From Bugula neritina (lineage: Eukaryota; Bryozoa; Gymnolaemata; Cheilostomatida; Bugulidae), in NCBI GenBank assembly GCA_964035545.1, contig CAXIUT010000103.1, positions 620,001 to 684,000 on the forward strand: a stretch of 64,000 nucleotides of DNA, written 5' to 3'. The notes under the pieces are model-generated. The model saw only the letters and a list, made by a program, of their open reading frames with translations. It was not told where the DNA came from and ran no database searches. Both the position numbers and the translations under genes were made by a program. Shown here in pieces: positions 1 through 12,640 of the stretch. Position 1 is the first letter of the stretch. Each line of letters opens with the position of its first letter.

Positions 1-579
1 ACTCATCACTTGCATGTGTTTATAGACTTGATAAATTTTTTTATGCAAAACTTGATGCCTGCTTCAAAGACACCAGTGCTTAATTACTGTGTTAACTGTA
101 TTGGCACGTTGCCATGAGATATTTGGTAATATTTCGCATCACAACAAACTCTTCAGAAAGTTAAGAAAATCAGTCTAGAAAGTTAATGAAATAAACCTAC
201 CAGAAAGAGTAAGCCAGATGTAACAAGTAGATCCAAAACAAGTTGATTAACAATTGAAGTTGAAATCTCCATGTAGTCAACACTTTAGTCCTAATGTCAA
301 ATGCAAACGTCTGCAATCAAACTGTGTAGACTTCATGAGCTGGTTAGCTGAAAGGACTCATTAAAGTTCTTAACTCTTGTGTGTATAGTGATGCCCATCT
401 TGAACTAGAGAGGGCTGACTGAAGACTGCTACTTTGTGAAAATTGACAATGCATATTATTATTATTCATTGTTTAGATTCACGACTGCCATAAACAATGA
501 TAAAATATTCATTGTTGGTACTACTGAGTAGAATAAAATATAATATAATATTATTTTCTGGACAAATAAATAATATCAA
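1..579 (+). repeat. Satellite unit U0 (partial)
   Basis: Last 579 bp of a unit cut by the window edge. Left subfamily: intact stem-loop (CATTGTTTA at 467-475, TAAACAATG at 491-499) and GTACTACTG before the next unit. Confidence 0.97.
467..499 (+). repeat. 9 bp stem-loop near the unit boundary (U0 copy shown)
   Basis: CATTGTTTA and TAAACAATG pair perfectly across a 15-base loop in U0, U1, U3, U4 and U5. In the other units T is G (GTTGAG), which breaks one pair. Confidence 0.75.
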
Positions 580-945
580 ATGCATATTATAACTTACCAT
601 AAATCTACAGTGCTTCACATCTTCACTTTTTTCTGCAATGTTATTTCTTTGCAGTTAGAAGTACTAGTTGAAAATATGACTATGAAACATAACCCTTCAA
701 TTTCATTGCACCAGCACCAGTTGCAAGATAGGTGTGTTGGGAGTTATCTTTCCCAAAATTTTGTTCTTTGTGTTTATACGAAGCAGACACAGGCTAATAT
801 TAGTTTTGTTATTTGCAAGAGTTTTTCTGTCTGATTGTCCATCAGCAAAAGTTTGGCCTTGCAGTTATTATGGAAATACCAGTGATGCTGGAAGACCTTT
901 GCATTGTACACCCGCTTTTACTATTGAATTTAGATGTTTTATTTT

Positions 946-974
946 CCCATCCCCTCTCCTGCCCCCCTGTCCCC
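946..974 (-). other. Potential G-quadruplex in every satellite unit (U1 copy shown)
   Basis: The minus strand has four G runs (4, 6, 4 and 3 G) with loops of 3, 7 and 2 bases. It recurs at unit position 367 onwards. The longest run varies from six to nine G between units and is the main source of unit-length variation; in U25 the 3-G run is reduced to two. Folding is predicted from the pattern only. Confidence 0.75.
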
Positions 975-1026
975 TCTAACAACCAGCAATCCTGACTCAT
1001 GTGAATTGTGTTATTGTTCTAGAGTT

Positions 1027-1038
1027 GGCCCATGGGCC
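1027..1038. repeat. 12 bp perfect palindrome in every unit (U1 copy shown)
   Basis: GGCCCATGGGCC, GC-rich in an AT-rich unit, 52 bp after the G-run cluster. Every complete unit examined has it unchanged. It could be a dimeric protein-binding site; no known box is claimed. Confidence 0.85.
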
Positions 1039-1919
1039 TACAGTATACGATTTGAAGCTTTATAGTTTACAGGCAGTGGAGATGAGTCACTGCTAAAACC
1101 CATTTTGTTAGTAGACTATATTGCTCTTCAATCATCAGTTTTCATATTAAAAGAGAAAGCTCATCTGCAGCGCCATTTCACAGTGTTTTATTTTGCTAGA
1201 GCAATAACTAATTTTAGATGCCTTTGCAAACATATGAGAAATAAATGAGTGATTCTATGAAAAGAGGTGTTTGCAGCAACTGTCCACTTTTGATTTTTAA
1301 GCGGCATGGAAACTTTTGTAGTTTTAAATAATATCTCCAAACTCATCACTTGCATGTGTTTATAGACTTGATAAATTTTTTTATGCAAAACTTGATGCCT
1401 GCTTCAAAGACACCAGTGCTTAATTACTGTGTTAACTGTATTGGCACGTTGCCATGAGATATTTGGTAATATTTCGCATCACAACAAACTCTTCAGAAAG
1501 TTAAGAAAATCAGTCTAGAAAGTTAATGAAATAAACCTACCAGAAAGAGTAAGCCAGATGTAACAAGTAGATCCAAAACAAGTTGATTAACAATTGAAGT
1601 TGAAATCTCCATGTAGTCAACACTTTAGTCCTAATGTCAAATGCAAACGTCTGCAATCAAACTGTGTAGACTTCATGAGCTGGTTAGCTGAAAGGACTCA
1701 TTAAAGTTCTTAACTCTTGTGTGTATAGTGATGCCCATCTTGAACTAGAGAGGGCTGACTGAAGACTGCTACTTTGTGAAAATTGACAATGCATATTATT
1801 ATTATTCATTGTTTAGATTCACGACTGCCATAAACAATGATAAAATATTCATTGTTGGTACTACTGAGTAGAATAAAATATAATATAATATTATTTTCTG
1901 GACAAATAAATAATATCAA

Positions 1920-3259
1920 ATGCATATTATAACTTACCATAAATCTACAGTGCTTCACATCTTCACTTTTTTCTGCAATGTTATTTCTTTGCAGTTAGAA
2001 GTACTAGTTGAAAATATGACTATGAAACATAACCCTTCAATTTCATTGCACCAGCACCAGTTGCAAGATAGGTGTGTTGGGAGTTATCTTTCCCAAAATT
2101 TTGTTCTTTGTGTTTATACGAAGCAGACACAGGCTAATATTAGTTTTGTTATTTGCAAGAGTTTTTCTGTCTGATTGTCCATCAGCAAAAGTTTGGCCTT
2201 GCAGTTATTATGGAAATACCAGTGATGCTGGAAGACCTTTGCATTGTACACCCGCTTTTACTATTGAATTTAGATGTTTTATTTTCCCATCCCCTCTCCT
2301 GCCCCCCTGTCCCTTCTAACAACCAGCAATCCTGACTCATGTGAATTGTGTTATTGTTCTAGAGTTGGCCCATGGGCCTACAGTATACGATTTGAAGCTT
2401 TATAGTTTACAGGCAGTGGAGATGAGTCACTGCTAAAACCCATTTTGTTAGTAGACTATATTGCTCTTCAATCATCAGTTTTCATATTAAAAGAGAAAGC
2501 TCATCTGCAGCGCCATTTCACAGTGTTTTATTTTGCTAGAGCAATAACTAATTTTAGATGCCTTTGCAAACATATGAGAAATAAATGAGTGATTCTATGA
2601 AAAGAGGTGTTTGCAGCAACTGTCCACTTTTGATTTTTAAGCGGCATGGAAACTTTTGTAGTTTTAAATAATATCTCCAAACTCATCACTTGCATGTGTT
2701 TATAGACTTGATAAATTTTTTTATGCAAAACTTGATGCCTGCTTCAAAGACACCAGTGCTTAATTACTGTGTTAACTGTATTGGCACGTTGCCATGAGAT
2801 ATTTGGTAATATTTCGCATCACAACAAACTCTTCAGAAAGTTAAGAAAATCAGTCTAGAAAGTTAATGAAATAAACCTACCAGAAAGAGTAAGCCAGATG
2901 TAACAAGTAGATCCAAAACAAGTTGATTAACAATTGAAGTTGAAATCTCCATGTAGTCAACACTTTAGTCCTAATGTCAAATGCAAACGTCTGCAATCAA
3001 ACTGTGTAGACTTCATGAGCTGGTTAGCTGAAAGGACTCATTAAAGTTCTTAACTCTTGTGTGTATAGTGATGCCCATCTTGAACTAGAGAGGGCTGACT
3101 GAAGACTGCTACTTTGTGAAAATTGACAATGCATATTATTATTATTCATTGTTGAGATTCACGACTGCCATAAACAATGATAAAATATTCATTGTTGGTA
3201 GTACTGAGTAGAATAAAATATAATATAATATTATTTTCTGGACAAATAAATAATATCAA
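1920..3259 (+). repeat. Satellite unit U2 (1340 bp)
   Basis: Like U1, with a private C to T at 2314 in the pyrimidine tract. Its 3' end changes to GTTGAG and GTAGTACTG, the states that precede the variant unit U3. Confidence 0.97.
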
Positions 3260-4599
3260 ATGCATATTATAACTTACCATAAATCTACAGTGCTTCACAT
3301 CTTCACCTTTTTCTGCAATGTTGATTCTTTGCAGTTAGAAGTACTAGTTGAAAATATGACTATGAAACATAACCCTTCAATTTCATTGCACCAGCACCAG
3401 TTGCAAGATAGGTGTGTTGGGAGTTATCTTTCCCAAAATTTTGTTCTTTGTGTTTATACGAAGCAGACACAGGCTAATATTAGTTTTGTTATTTGCAAGA
3501 GTTTTTCTGTCTGATTGTCCATCAGCAAAAGTTTGGCCTTGCAGTTATTATGGAAATACCAGTGATGCTGGAAGACCTTTGCATTGTACACCCGCTTTTA
3601 CTATTGAATTTAGATGTTTTATTTTCCCATCCCCTCTCCTGCCCCCCTGTCCCCTCTAACAACCAGCAATCCTGACTCATGTGAATTGTGTTATTGTTCT
3701 AGAGTTGGCCCATGGGCCTACAGTATACGATTTGAAGCTTTATAGTTTACAGGCAGTGGAGATGAGTCACTGCTAAAACCCATTTTGTTAGTAGACTATA
3801 TTGCTCTTCAATCATCAGTTTTCATATTAAAAGAGAAAGCTCATCTGCAGCGCCATTTCACAGTGTTTTATTTTGCTAGAGCAATAACTAATTTTAGATG
3901 CCTTTGCAAACATATGAGAAATAAATGAGTGATTCTATGAAAAGAGGTGTTTGCAGCAATTGTCCACTTTTGATTTACAAGCGGCATGGAAACTTTTGTA
4001 GTTTTAAATAATATCTCCAAACTCATCACTTGCATGTGTTTATAGACTTGATAAATTTTTTTATGCAAAACTTGATGCCTGCTTCAAAGACACCAGTGCT
4101 TAATTACTGTGTTAACTGTATTGGCACGTTGCCATGAGATATTTGGTAATATTTCGCATCACAACAAACTCTTCAGAAAGTTAAGAAAATCAGTCTAGAA
4201 AGTTAATGAAATAAACCTACCAGAAAGAGTAAGCCAGATGTAACAAGTAGATCCAAAACAAGTTGATTAACAATTGAAGTTGAAATCTCCATGTAGTCAA
4301 CACTTTAGTCCTAATGTCAAATGCAAACGTCTGCAACCAAACTGTGTAGACTTCATGAGCTGGTTAGCTGAAAGGACTCATTAAAGTTCTTAACTCTTGT
4401 GTGTATAGTGATGCCCATCTTGAACTAGAGAGGGCTGACTGAAGACTGCTACTTTGTGAAAATTGACAATGCATATTATTATTATTCATTGTTTAGATTC
4501 ACGACTGCCATAAACAATGATAAAATATTCATTGTTGGTACTACTGAGTAGAATAAAATATAATATAATATTATTTTCTGGACAAATAAATAATATCAA
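3260..4599 (+). repeat. Satellite unit U3 (1340 bp, variant type shared with U7)
   Basis: Barcode A at 3289 but CACC instead of CACT. A two-base change at 3323-3324 (GTTGATTC) is otherwise seen only in U7. It has six C but the right-type ATTGTCC and TTACAAG. Private T to C at 4337. Confidence 0.97.
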
Positions 4600-5938
4600 A
4601 TGCATATTATAACTTACCATAAATCTACAGTGCTTCACATCTTCACTTTTTTCTGCAATGTTATTTCTTTGCAGTTAGAAGTACTAGTTGAAAATATGAC
4701 TATGAAACATAACCCTTCAATTTCATTGCACCAGCACCAGTTGCAAGATAGGTGTGTTGGGAGTTATCTTTCCCAAAATTTTGTTCTTTGTGTTTATACG
4801 AAGCAGACACAGGCTAATATTAGTTTTGTTATTTGCAAGAGTTTTTCTGTCTGATTGTCCATCAGCAAAAGTTTGGCCTTGCAGTTATTATGGAAATACC
4901 AGTGATGCTGGAAGACCTTTGCATTGTACACCCGCTTTTACTATTGAATTTAGATGTTTTATTTTCCCATCCCCTCTCCTGCCCCCCTGTCCCCTCTAAC
5001 AACCAGCAATCCTGACTCATGTGAATTGTGTTATTGTTCTAGAGTTGGCCCATGGGCCTACAGTATACGATTTGAAGCTTTATAGTTTACAGGCAGTGGA
5101 GATGAGTCACTGCTAAAACCCATTTTGTTAGTAGACTATATTGCTCTTCAATCATCAGTTTTCATATTAAAAGAGAAAGCTCATCTGCAGCGCCATTTCA
5201 CAGTGTTTTATTTTGCTAGAGCAATAACTAATTTTAGATGCCTTTGCAAACATATGAGAAATAAATGAGTGATTCTATGAAAAGAGGTGTTTGCAGCAAC
5301 TGTCCACTTTTGATTTTTAAGCGGCATGGAAACTTTTGTAGTTTTAAATAATATCTCCAAACTCATCACTTGCATGTGTTTATAGACTTGATAAATTTTT
5401 TTATGCAAAACTTGATGCCTGCTTCAAAGACACCAGTGCTTAATTACTGTGTTAACTGTATTGGCAGTTGCCATGAGATATTTGGTAATATTTCGCATCA
5501 CAACAAACTCTTCAGAAAGTTAAGAAAATCAGTCTAGAAAGTTAATGAAATAAACCTACCAGAAAGAGTAAGCCAGATGTAACAAGTAGATCCAAAACAA
5601 GTTGATTAACAATTGAAGTTGAAATCTCCATGTAGTCAACACTTTAGTCCTAATGTCAAATGCAAACGTCTGCAATCAAACTGTGTAGACTTCATGAGCT
5701 GGTTAGCTGAAAGGACTCATTAAAGTTCTTAACTCTTGTGTGTATAGTGATGCCCATCTTGAACTAGAGAGGGCTGACTGAAGACTGCTACTTTGTGAAA
5801 ATTGACAATGCATATTATTATTATTCATTGTTTAGATTCACGACTGCCATAAACAATGATAAAATATTCATTGTTGGTACTACTGAGTAGAATAAAATAT
5901 AATATAATATTATTTTCTGGACAAATAAATAATATCAA
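4600..5938 (+). repeat. Satellite unit U4 (1339 bp)
   Basis: Like U1 except for a one-base deletion of the C after 5466 (GGCAGTTG instead of GGCACGTTG), which removes a CpG and makes this the only 1339 bp unit. Confidence 0.97.
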
Positions 5939-7278
5939 ATGCATATTATAACTTACCATAAATCTACAGTGCTTCACATCTTCACTTTTTTCTGCAATGT
6001 TATTTCTTTGCAGTTAGAAGTACTAGTTGAAAATATGACTATGAAACATAACCCTTCAATTTCATTGCACCAGCACCAGTTGCAAGATAGGTGTGTTGGG
6101 AGTTATCTTTCCCAAAATTTTGTTCTTTGTGTTTATACGAAGCAGACACAGGCTAATATTAGTTTTGTTATTTGCAAGAGTTTTTCTGTCTGATTGTCCA
6201 TCAGCAAAAGTTTGGCCTTGCAGTTATTATGGAAATACCAGTGATGCTGGAAGACCTTTGCATTGTACACCCGCTTTTACTATTGAATTTAGATGTTTTA
6301 TTTTCCCATCCCCTCTCCTGCCCCCCTGTCCCCTCTAACAACCAGCAATCCTGACTCATGTGAATTGTGTTATTGTTCTAGAGTTGGCCCATGGGCCTAC
6401 AGTATACGATTTGAAGCTTTATAGTTTACAGGCAGTGGAGATGAGTCACTGCTAAAACCCATTTTGTTAGTAGACTATATTGCTCTTCAATCATCAGTTT
6501 TCATATTAAAAGAGAAAGCTCATCTGCAGCGCCATTTCACAGTGTTTTATTTTGCTAGAGCAATAACTAATTTTAGATGCCTTTGCAAACATATGAGAAA
6601 TAAATGAGTGATTCTATGAAAAGAGGTGTTTGCAGCAACTGTCCACTTTTGATTTTTAAGCGGCATGGAAACTTTTGTAGTTTTAAATAATATCTCCAAA
6701 CTCATCACTTGCATGTGTTTATAGACTTGATAAATTTTTTTATGCAAAACTTGATGCCTGCTTCAAAGACACCAGTGCTTAATTACTGTGTTAACTGTAT
6801 TGGCACGTTGCCATGAGATATTTGGTAATATTTCGCATCACAACAAACTCTTCAGAAAGTTAAGAAAATCAGTCTAGAAAGTTAATGAAATAAACCTACC
6901 AGAAAGAGTAAGCCAGATGTAACAAGTAGATCCAAAACAAGTTGATTAACAATTGAAGTTGAAATCTCCATGTAGTCAACACTTTAGTCCTAATGTCAAA
7001 TGCAAACGTCTGCAATCAAACTGTGTAGACTTCATGAGCTGGTTAGCTGAAAGGACTCATTAAAGTTCTTAACTCTTGTGTGTATAGTGATGCCCATCTT
7101 GAACTAGAGAGGGCTGACTGAAGACTGCTACTTTGTGAAAATTGACAATGCATATTATTATTATTCATTGTTTAGATTCACGACTGCCATAAACAATGAT
7201 AAAATATTCATTGTTGGTACTACTGAGTAGAATAAAATATAATATAATATTATTTTCTGGACAAATAAATAATATCAA
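5939..7278 (+). repeat. Satellite unit U5 (1340 bp)
   Basis: Left subfamily, indistinguishable by eye from U1, including the intact stem-loop and six C. Confidence 0.97.
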
Positions 7279-8618
7279 ATGCATATTATAACTTACCATA
7301 AATCTACAGTGCTTCACATCTTCACTTTTTTCTGCAATGTTATTTCTTTGCAGTTAGAAGTACTAGTTGAAAATATGACTATGAAACATAACCCTTCAAT
7401 TTCATTGCACCAGCACCAGTTGCAAGATAGGTGTGTTGGGAGTTATCTTTCCCAAAATTTTGTTCTTTGTGTTTATACGAAGCAGACACAGGCTAATATT
7501 AGTTTTGTTATTTGCAAGAGTTTTTCTGTCTGATTGTCCATCAGCAAAAGTTTGGCCTTGCAGTTATTATGGAAATACCAGTGATGCTGGAAGACCTTTG
7601 CATTGTACACCCGCTTTTACTATTGAATTTAGATGTTTTATTTTCCCATCCCCTCTCCTGCCCCCCTGTCCCCTCTAACAACCAGCAATCCTGACTCATG
7701 TGAATTGTGTTATTGTTCTAGAGTTGGCCCATGGGCCTACAGTATACGATTTGAAGCTTTATAGTTTACAGGCAGTGGAGATGAGTCACTGCTAAAACCC
7801 ATTTTGTTAGTAGACTATATTGCTCTTCAATCATCAGTTTTCATATTAAAAGAGAAAGCTCATCTGCAGCGCCATTTCACAGTGTTTTATTTTGCTAGAG
7901 CAATAACTAATTTTAGATGCCTTTGCAAACATATGAGAAATAAATGAGTGATTCTATGAAAAGAGGTGTTTGCAGCAACTGTCCACTTTTGATTTTTAAG
8001 CGGCATGGAAACTTTTGTAGTTTTAAATAATATCTCCAAACTCATCACTTGCATGTGTTTATAGACTTGATAAATTTTTTTATGCAAAACTTGATGCCTG
8101 CTTCAAAGACACCAGTGCTTAATTACTGTGTTAACTGTATTGGCACGTTGCCATGAGATATTTGGTAATATTTCGCATCACAACAAACTCTTCAGAAAGT
8201 TAAGAAAATCAGTCTAGAAAGTTAATGAAATAAACCTACCAGAAAGAGTAAGCCAGATGTAACAAGTAGATCCAAAACAAGTTGATTAACAATTGAAGTT
8301 GAAATCTCCATGTAGTCAACACTTTAGTCCTAATGTCAAATGCAAACGTCTGCAATCAAACTGTGTAGACTTCATGAGCTGGTTAGCTGAAAGGACTCAT
8401 TAAAGTTCTTAACTCTTGTGTGTATAGTGATGCCCATCTTGAACTAGAGAGGGCTGACTGAAGACTGCTACTTTGTGAAAATTGACAATGCATATTATTA
8501 TTATTCATTGTTGAGATTCACGACTGCCATAAACAATGATAAAATATTCATTGTTGGTAGTACTGAGTAGAATAAAATATAATATAATATTATTTTCTGG
8601 ACAAATAAATAATATCAA
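7279..8618 (+). repeat. Satellite unit U6 (1340 bp)
   Basis: Like U1 until its 3' end, which has GTTGAG and GTAGTACTG, exactly as U2 does before U3. This is part of the four-unit period. Confidence 0.97.
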
Positions 8619-9958
8619 ATGCATATTATAACTTACCATAAATCTACAGTGCTTCACATCTTCACCTTTTTCTGCAATGTTGATTCTTTGCAGTTAGAAG
8701 TACTAGTTGAAAATATGACTATGAAACATAACCCTTCAATTTCATTGCACCAGCACCAGTTGCAAGATAGGTGTGTTGGGAGTTATCTTTCCCAAAATTT
8801 TGTTCTTTGTGTTTATACGAAGCAGACACAGGCTAATATTAGTTTTGTTATTTGCAAGAGTTTTTCTGTCTGATTGTCCATCAGCAAAAGTTTGGCCTTG
8901 CAGTTATTATGGAAATACCAGTGATGCTGGAAGACCTTTGCATTGTACACCCGCTTTTACTATTGAATTTAGATGTTTTATTTTCCCATCCCCTCTCCTG
9001 CCCCCCTGTCCCCTCTAACAACCAGCAATCCTGACTCATGTGAATTGTGTTATTGTTCTAGAGTTGGCCCATGGGCCTACAGTATACGATTTGAAGCTTT
9101 ATAGTTTACAGGCAGTGGAGATGAGTCACTGCTAAAACCCATTTTGTTAGTAGACTATATTGCTCTTCAATCATCAGTTTTCATATTAAAAGAGAAAGCT
9201 CATCTGCAGCGCCATTTCACAGTGTTTTATTTTGCTAGAGCAATAACTAATTTTAGATGCCTTTGCAAACATATGAGAAATAAATGAGTGATTCTATGAA
9301 AAGAGGTGTTTGCAGCAATTGTCCACTTTTGATTTACAAGCGGCATGGAAACTTTTGTAGTTTTAAATAATATCTCCAAACTCATCACTTGCATGTGTTC
9401 ATAGACTTGATAAATTTTTTTATGCAAAACTTGATGCCTGCTTCAAAGACACCAGTGCTTAATTACTGTGTTAACTGTATTGGCACGTTGCCATGAGATA
9501 TTTGGTAATATTTCGCATCACAACAAACTCTTCAGAAAGTTAAGAAAATCAGTCTAGAAAGTTAATGAAATAAACCTACCAGAAAGAGTAAGCCAGATGT
9601 AACAAGTAGATCCAAAACAAGTTGATTAACAATTGAAGTTGAAATCTCCATGTAGTCAACACTTTAGTCCTAATGTCAAATGCAAACGTCTGCAATCAAA
9701 CTGTGTAGACTTCATGAGCTGGTTAGCTGAAAGGACTCATTAAAGTTCTTAACTCTTGTGTGTATAGTGATGCCCATCTTGAACTAGAGAGGGCTGACTG
9801 AAGACTGCTACTTTGTCAAAATTGACAATGCATATTATTATTATTCATTGTTGAGATTCACGACTGCCATAAACAATGATAAAATATTCATTGTTGGTAC
9901 TACTGAGTAGAATAAAATATAATATAATATTATTTTCTGGACAAATAAATAATATCAA
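8619..9958 (+). repeat. Satellite unit U7 (1340 bp, variant type shared with U3)
   Basis: Repeats the U3 signature (GTTGATTC, CACC, ATTGTCC, TTACAAG, six C). Private T to C at 9400; C at 9817 (TTTGTCAAA) is also seen in U30 and U33. Last unit with six C followed directly by TG. Confidence 0.97.
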
Positions 9959-11299
9959 ATGCATATTATAATTTACCATAAATCTACAGTGCTTCACATC
10001 TTCACTTTTTTCTGCAATGTTATTTCTTTGCAGTTAGAAGTACTAGTTGAAAATATGACTATGAAACATAACCCTTCAATTTCATTGCACCAGCACCAGT
10101 TGCGAGATAGGTGTGTTGGGCGTTATCTTTCCCAAAATTTTGTTCTTTGTGTTTATACGAAGCAGACACAGGCTAATATTAGTTTTGTTATTTGCAAGAG
10201 TTTTTCTGTCTGATTGTCCATCAGCAAAAGTTTGGCCTTGCAGTTATTATGGAAATACCATTGATGCTGGAAGACCTTTGCATTGTACACCCGCTTTTAC
10301 TATTGAATTTAGATGTTTTATTTTCCCATCCCCTCTCCTGCCCCCCCTGTCCCCTCTAACAACCAGCAATCCTGACTCATGTGAATTGTGTTATTGTTCT
10401 AGAGTTGGCCCATGGGCCTACAGTATACGATTTGAAGCTTTATAGTTTACAGGCAGTGGAGATGAGTCACTGCTAAAACCCATTTTGTTAGTAGACTATA
10501 TTGCTCTTCAATCATCAGTTTTCATATTAAAAGAGAAAGCTCATCTGCAGCGCCATTTCACAGTGTTTTATTTTGCTAGAGCAATAACTAATTTTAGATG
10601 CCTTTGCAAACATATGAGAAATAAATGAGTGATTCTATGAAAAGAGGTGTTTGCAGCAATTGTCCACTTTTGATTTACAAGCGGCATGGAAACTTTTGTA
10701 GTTTTAAATAATATCTCCAAACTCATCACTTGCATGTGTTTATAGACTTGATAAATTTTTTTATGCAAAACTTGATGCCTGCTTCAAAGACACCAGTGCT
10801 TAATTACTGTGTTAACTGTATTGGCACGTTGCCATGAGATATTTGGTAATATTTCGCATCACAACAAACTCTTCAGAAAGTTAAGAAAATCAGTCTAGAA
10901 AGTTAATGAAATAAACCTACCAGAAAGAGTAAGCCAGATGTAATAAGTAGATCCAAAACAAGTTGATTAACAATTGAAGTTGAAATCTCCATGTAGTCAA
11001 CACTTTAGTCCTAATGTCAAATGCAAACGTCTGCAATCAAACTGTGTAGACTTCATGAGCTGGTTAGCTGAAAGGACTCATTAAAGTTCTTAACTCTTGT
11101 GTGTATAGTGATGCCCATCTTGAACTAGAGAGGGCTGACTGAAGACTGCTACTTTGTGAAAATTGACAATGCATATTATTATTATTCATTGTTGAGATTC
11201 ACGACTGCCATAAACAATGATAAAATATTCATTGTTGGTAGTACTGAGTAGAATAAAATATAATATAATATTATTTTCTGGACAAATAAATAATATCAA
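9959..11299 (+). repeat. Satellite unit U8 (1341 bp)
   Basis: First right-subfamily unit: ATTTACC, GGGCGTTATC, CCATTGATG, seven C. Barcode A at 9988. G at 10104 (TGCGAGATAG) is shared with U21. TAATAAGTAG near its 3' end. Confidence 0.97.
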
Positions 11300-12640
11300 A
11301 TGCATATTATAACTTACCATAAATCTACTGTGCTTCACATCTTCACCTTTTTCTGCAATGTTATTTCTTTGCAGTTAGAAGTACTAGTTGAAAATATGAC
11401 TATGAAACATAACCCTTCAATTTCATTGCACCAGCAGCAGTTGCAAGATAGGTGTGTTGGGAGTTTTCTTTCCCAAAATTTTGTTCTTGGTGTTTATACG
11501 AAGCAGACACAGGCTAATATTAGTTTTGTTATTTGTAAGAGTTTTTCTGTCTGATTGTCCATCAGCAAAAGTTTGGCCTTGCAGTTATTATGGAAATACC
11601 ATTGATGCTGGAAGACCTTTGCATTGTACACCCGCTTTTACTATTGAATTTAGATGTTTTATTTTCCCATCCCCTCTCCTGCCCCCCCTGTCCCCTCTAA
11701 CAACCAGCAATCCTGACTCATGTGAATTGTGTTATTGTTCTAGAGTTGGCCCATGGGCCTACAGTATACGATTTGAAGCTTTATAGTTTACAGGCAGTGG
11801 AGATGAGTCACTGCTAAAACCCATTTTGTTAGTAGACTATTTTGCTCTTCAATCATCAGTTTTCATATTAAAAGAGAAAGCTCATCTGCAGCGCCATTTC
11901 ACAGTGTTTTATTTTGCTAGAGCAATAACTAATTTTAGATGCCTTTGCAAACATATGAGAAATAAATGAGTGATTCTATGAAAAGAGGTGTTTGCAGCAA
12001 TTGTCCACTTTTGATTTACAAGCGGCATGGAAACTTTTGTAGTTTTAAATAATATCTCCAAACTCATCACTTGCATGTGTTTATAGACTTGATAAATTTT
12101 TTTATGCAAAACTTGATGCCTGCTTCAAAGACACCAGTGCTTAATTACTGTGTTAACTGTATTGGCACGTTGCCATGAGATATTTGGTAATATTTCGCAT
12201 CACAACAAACTCTTCAGAAAGTTAAGAAAATCAGTCTAGAAAGTTAATGAAATAAACCTACCAGAAAGAGTAAGCCAGATGTAACAAGTAGATCCAAAAC
12301 AAGTTGATTAACAATTGAAGTTGAAATCTCCATGTAGTCAACACTTTAGTCCTAATGTCAAATGCAAACGTCTGCAATCAAACTGTGTAGACTTCATGAG
12401 CTGGTTAGCTGAAAGGACTCATTAAAGTTCTTAACTCTTGTGTGTATAGTGATGCCCATCTTGAACTAGAGAGGGCTGACTGAAGACTGCTACTTTGTGA
12501 AAATTGACAATGCATATTATTATTATTCATTGTTGAGATTCACGACTGCCATAAACAATGATAAAATATTCATTGTTGGTACTACTGAGTAGAATAAAAT
12601 ATAATATAATATTATTTTCTGGACAAATAAATAATATCAA
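11300..12640 (+). repeat. Satellite unit U9 (1341 bp)
   Basis: Barcode T at 11329 with CACC, TTCTTGGTG and TTTGTAAG, the T-type haplotype later seen in U14, U18 and U20. Private changes at 11437 (C to G) and 11466 (A to T). Confidence 0.97.

Larger units (their letters stand above)
580..1919 (+). repeat. Satellite unit U1 (1340 bp)
   Basis: Reference unit of the left subfamily. Barcode A at 609; six C at 962-967; AGTTATC, CCAGTGATG, GAGTCACTGC and GACTATATTGC states; CTGTCC and TTTTAAG near 1280-1300; stem-loop intact at its 3' end. Confidence 0.97.

Noticed and set aside
993-1089. TGACTCA and TGAGTCA words (AP-1-like) in each unit, the second lost in units with GAGTCGCTGC
   Set aside because: Seven-base words are expected by chance at this scale; no other promoter evidence.
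580-1388. Recurring 84-, 81-, 110-, 66- and 75-codon open frames in each unit as genes
   Set aside because: They repeat only because the units do; most variants change residues, frames shift with C-tract length, and no motif is recognisable.
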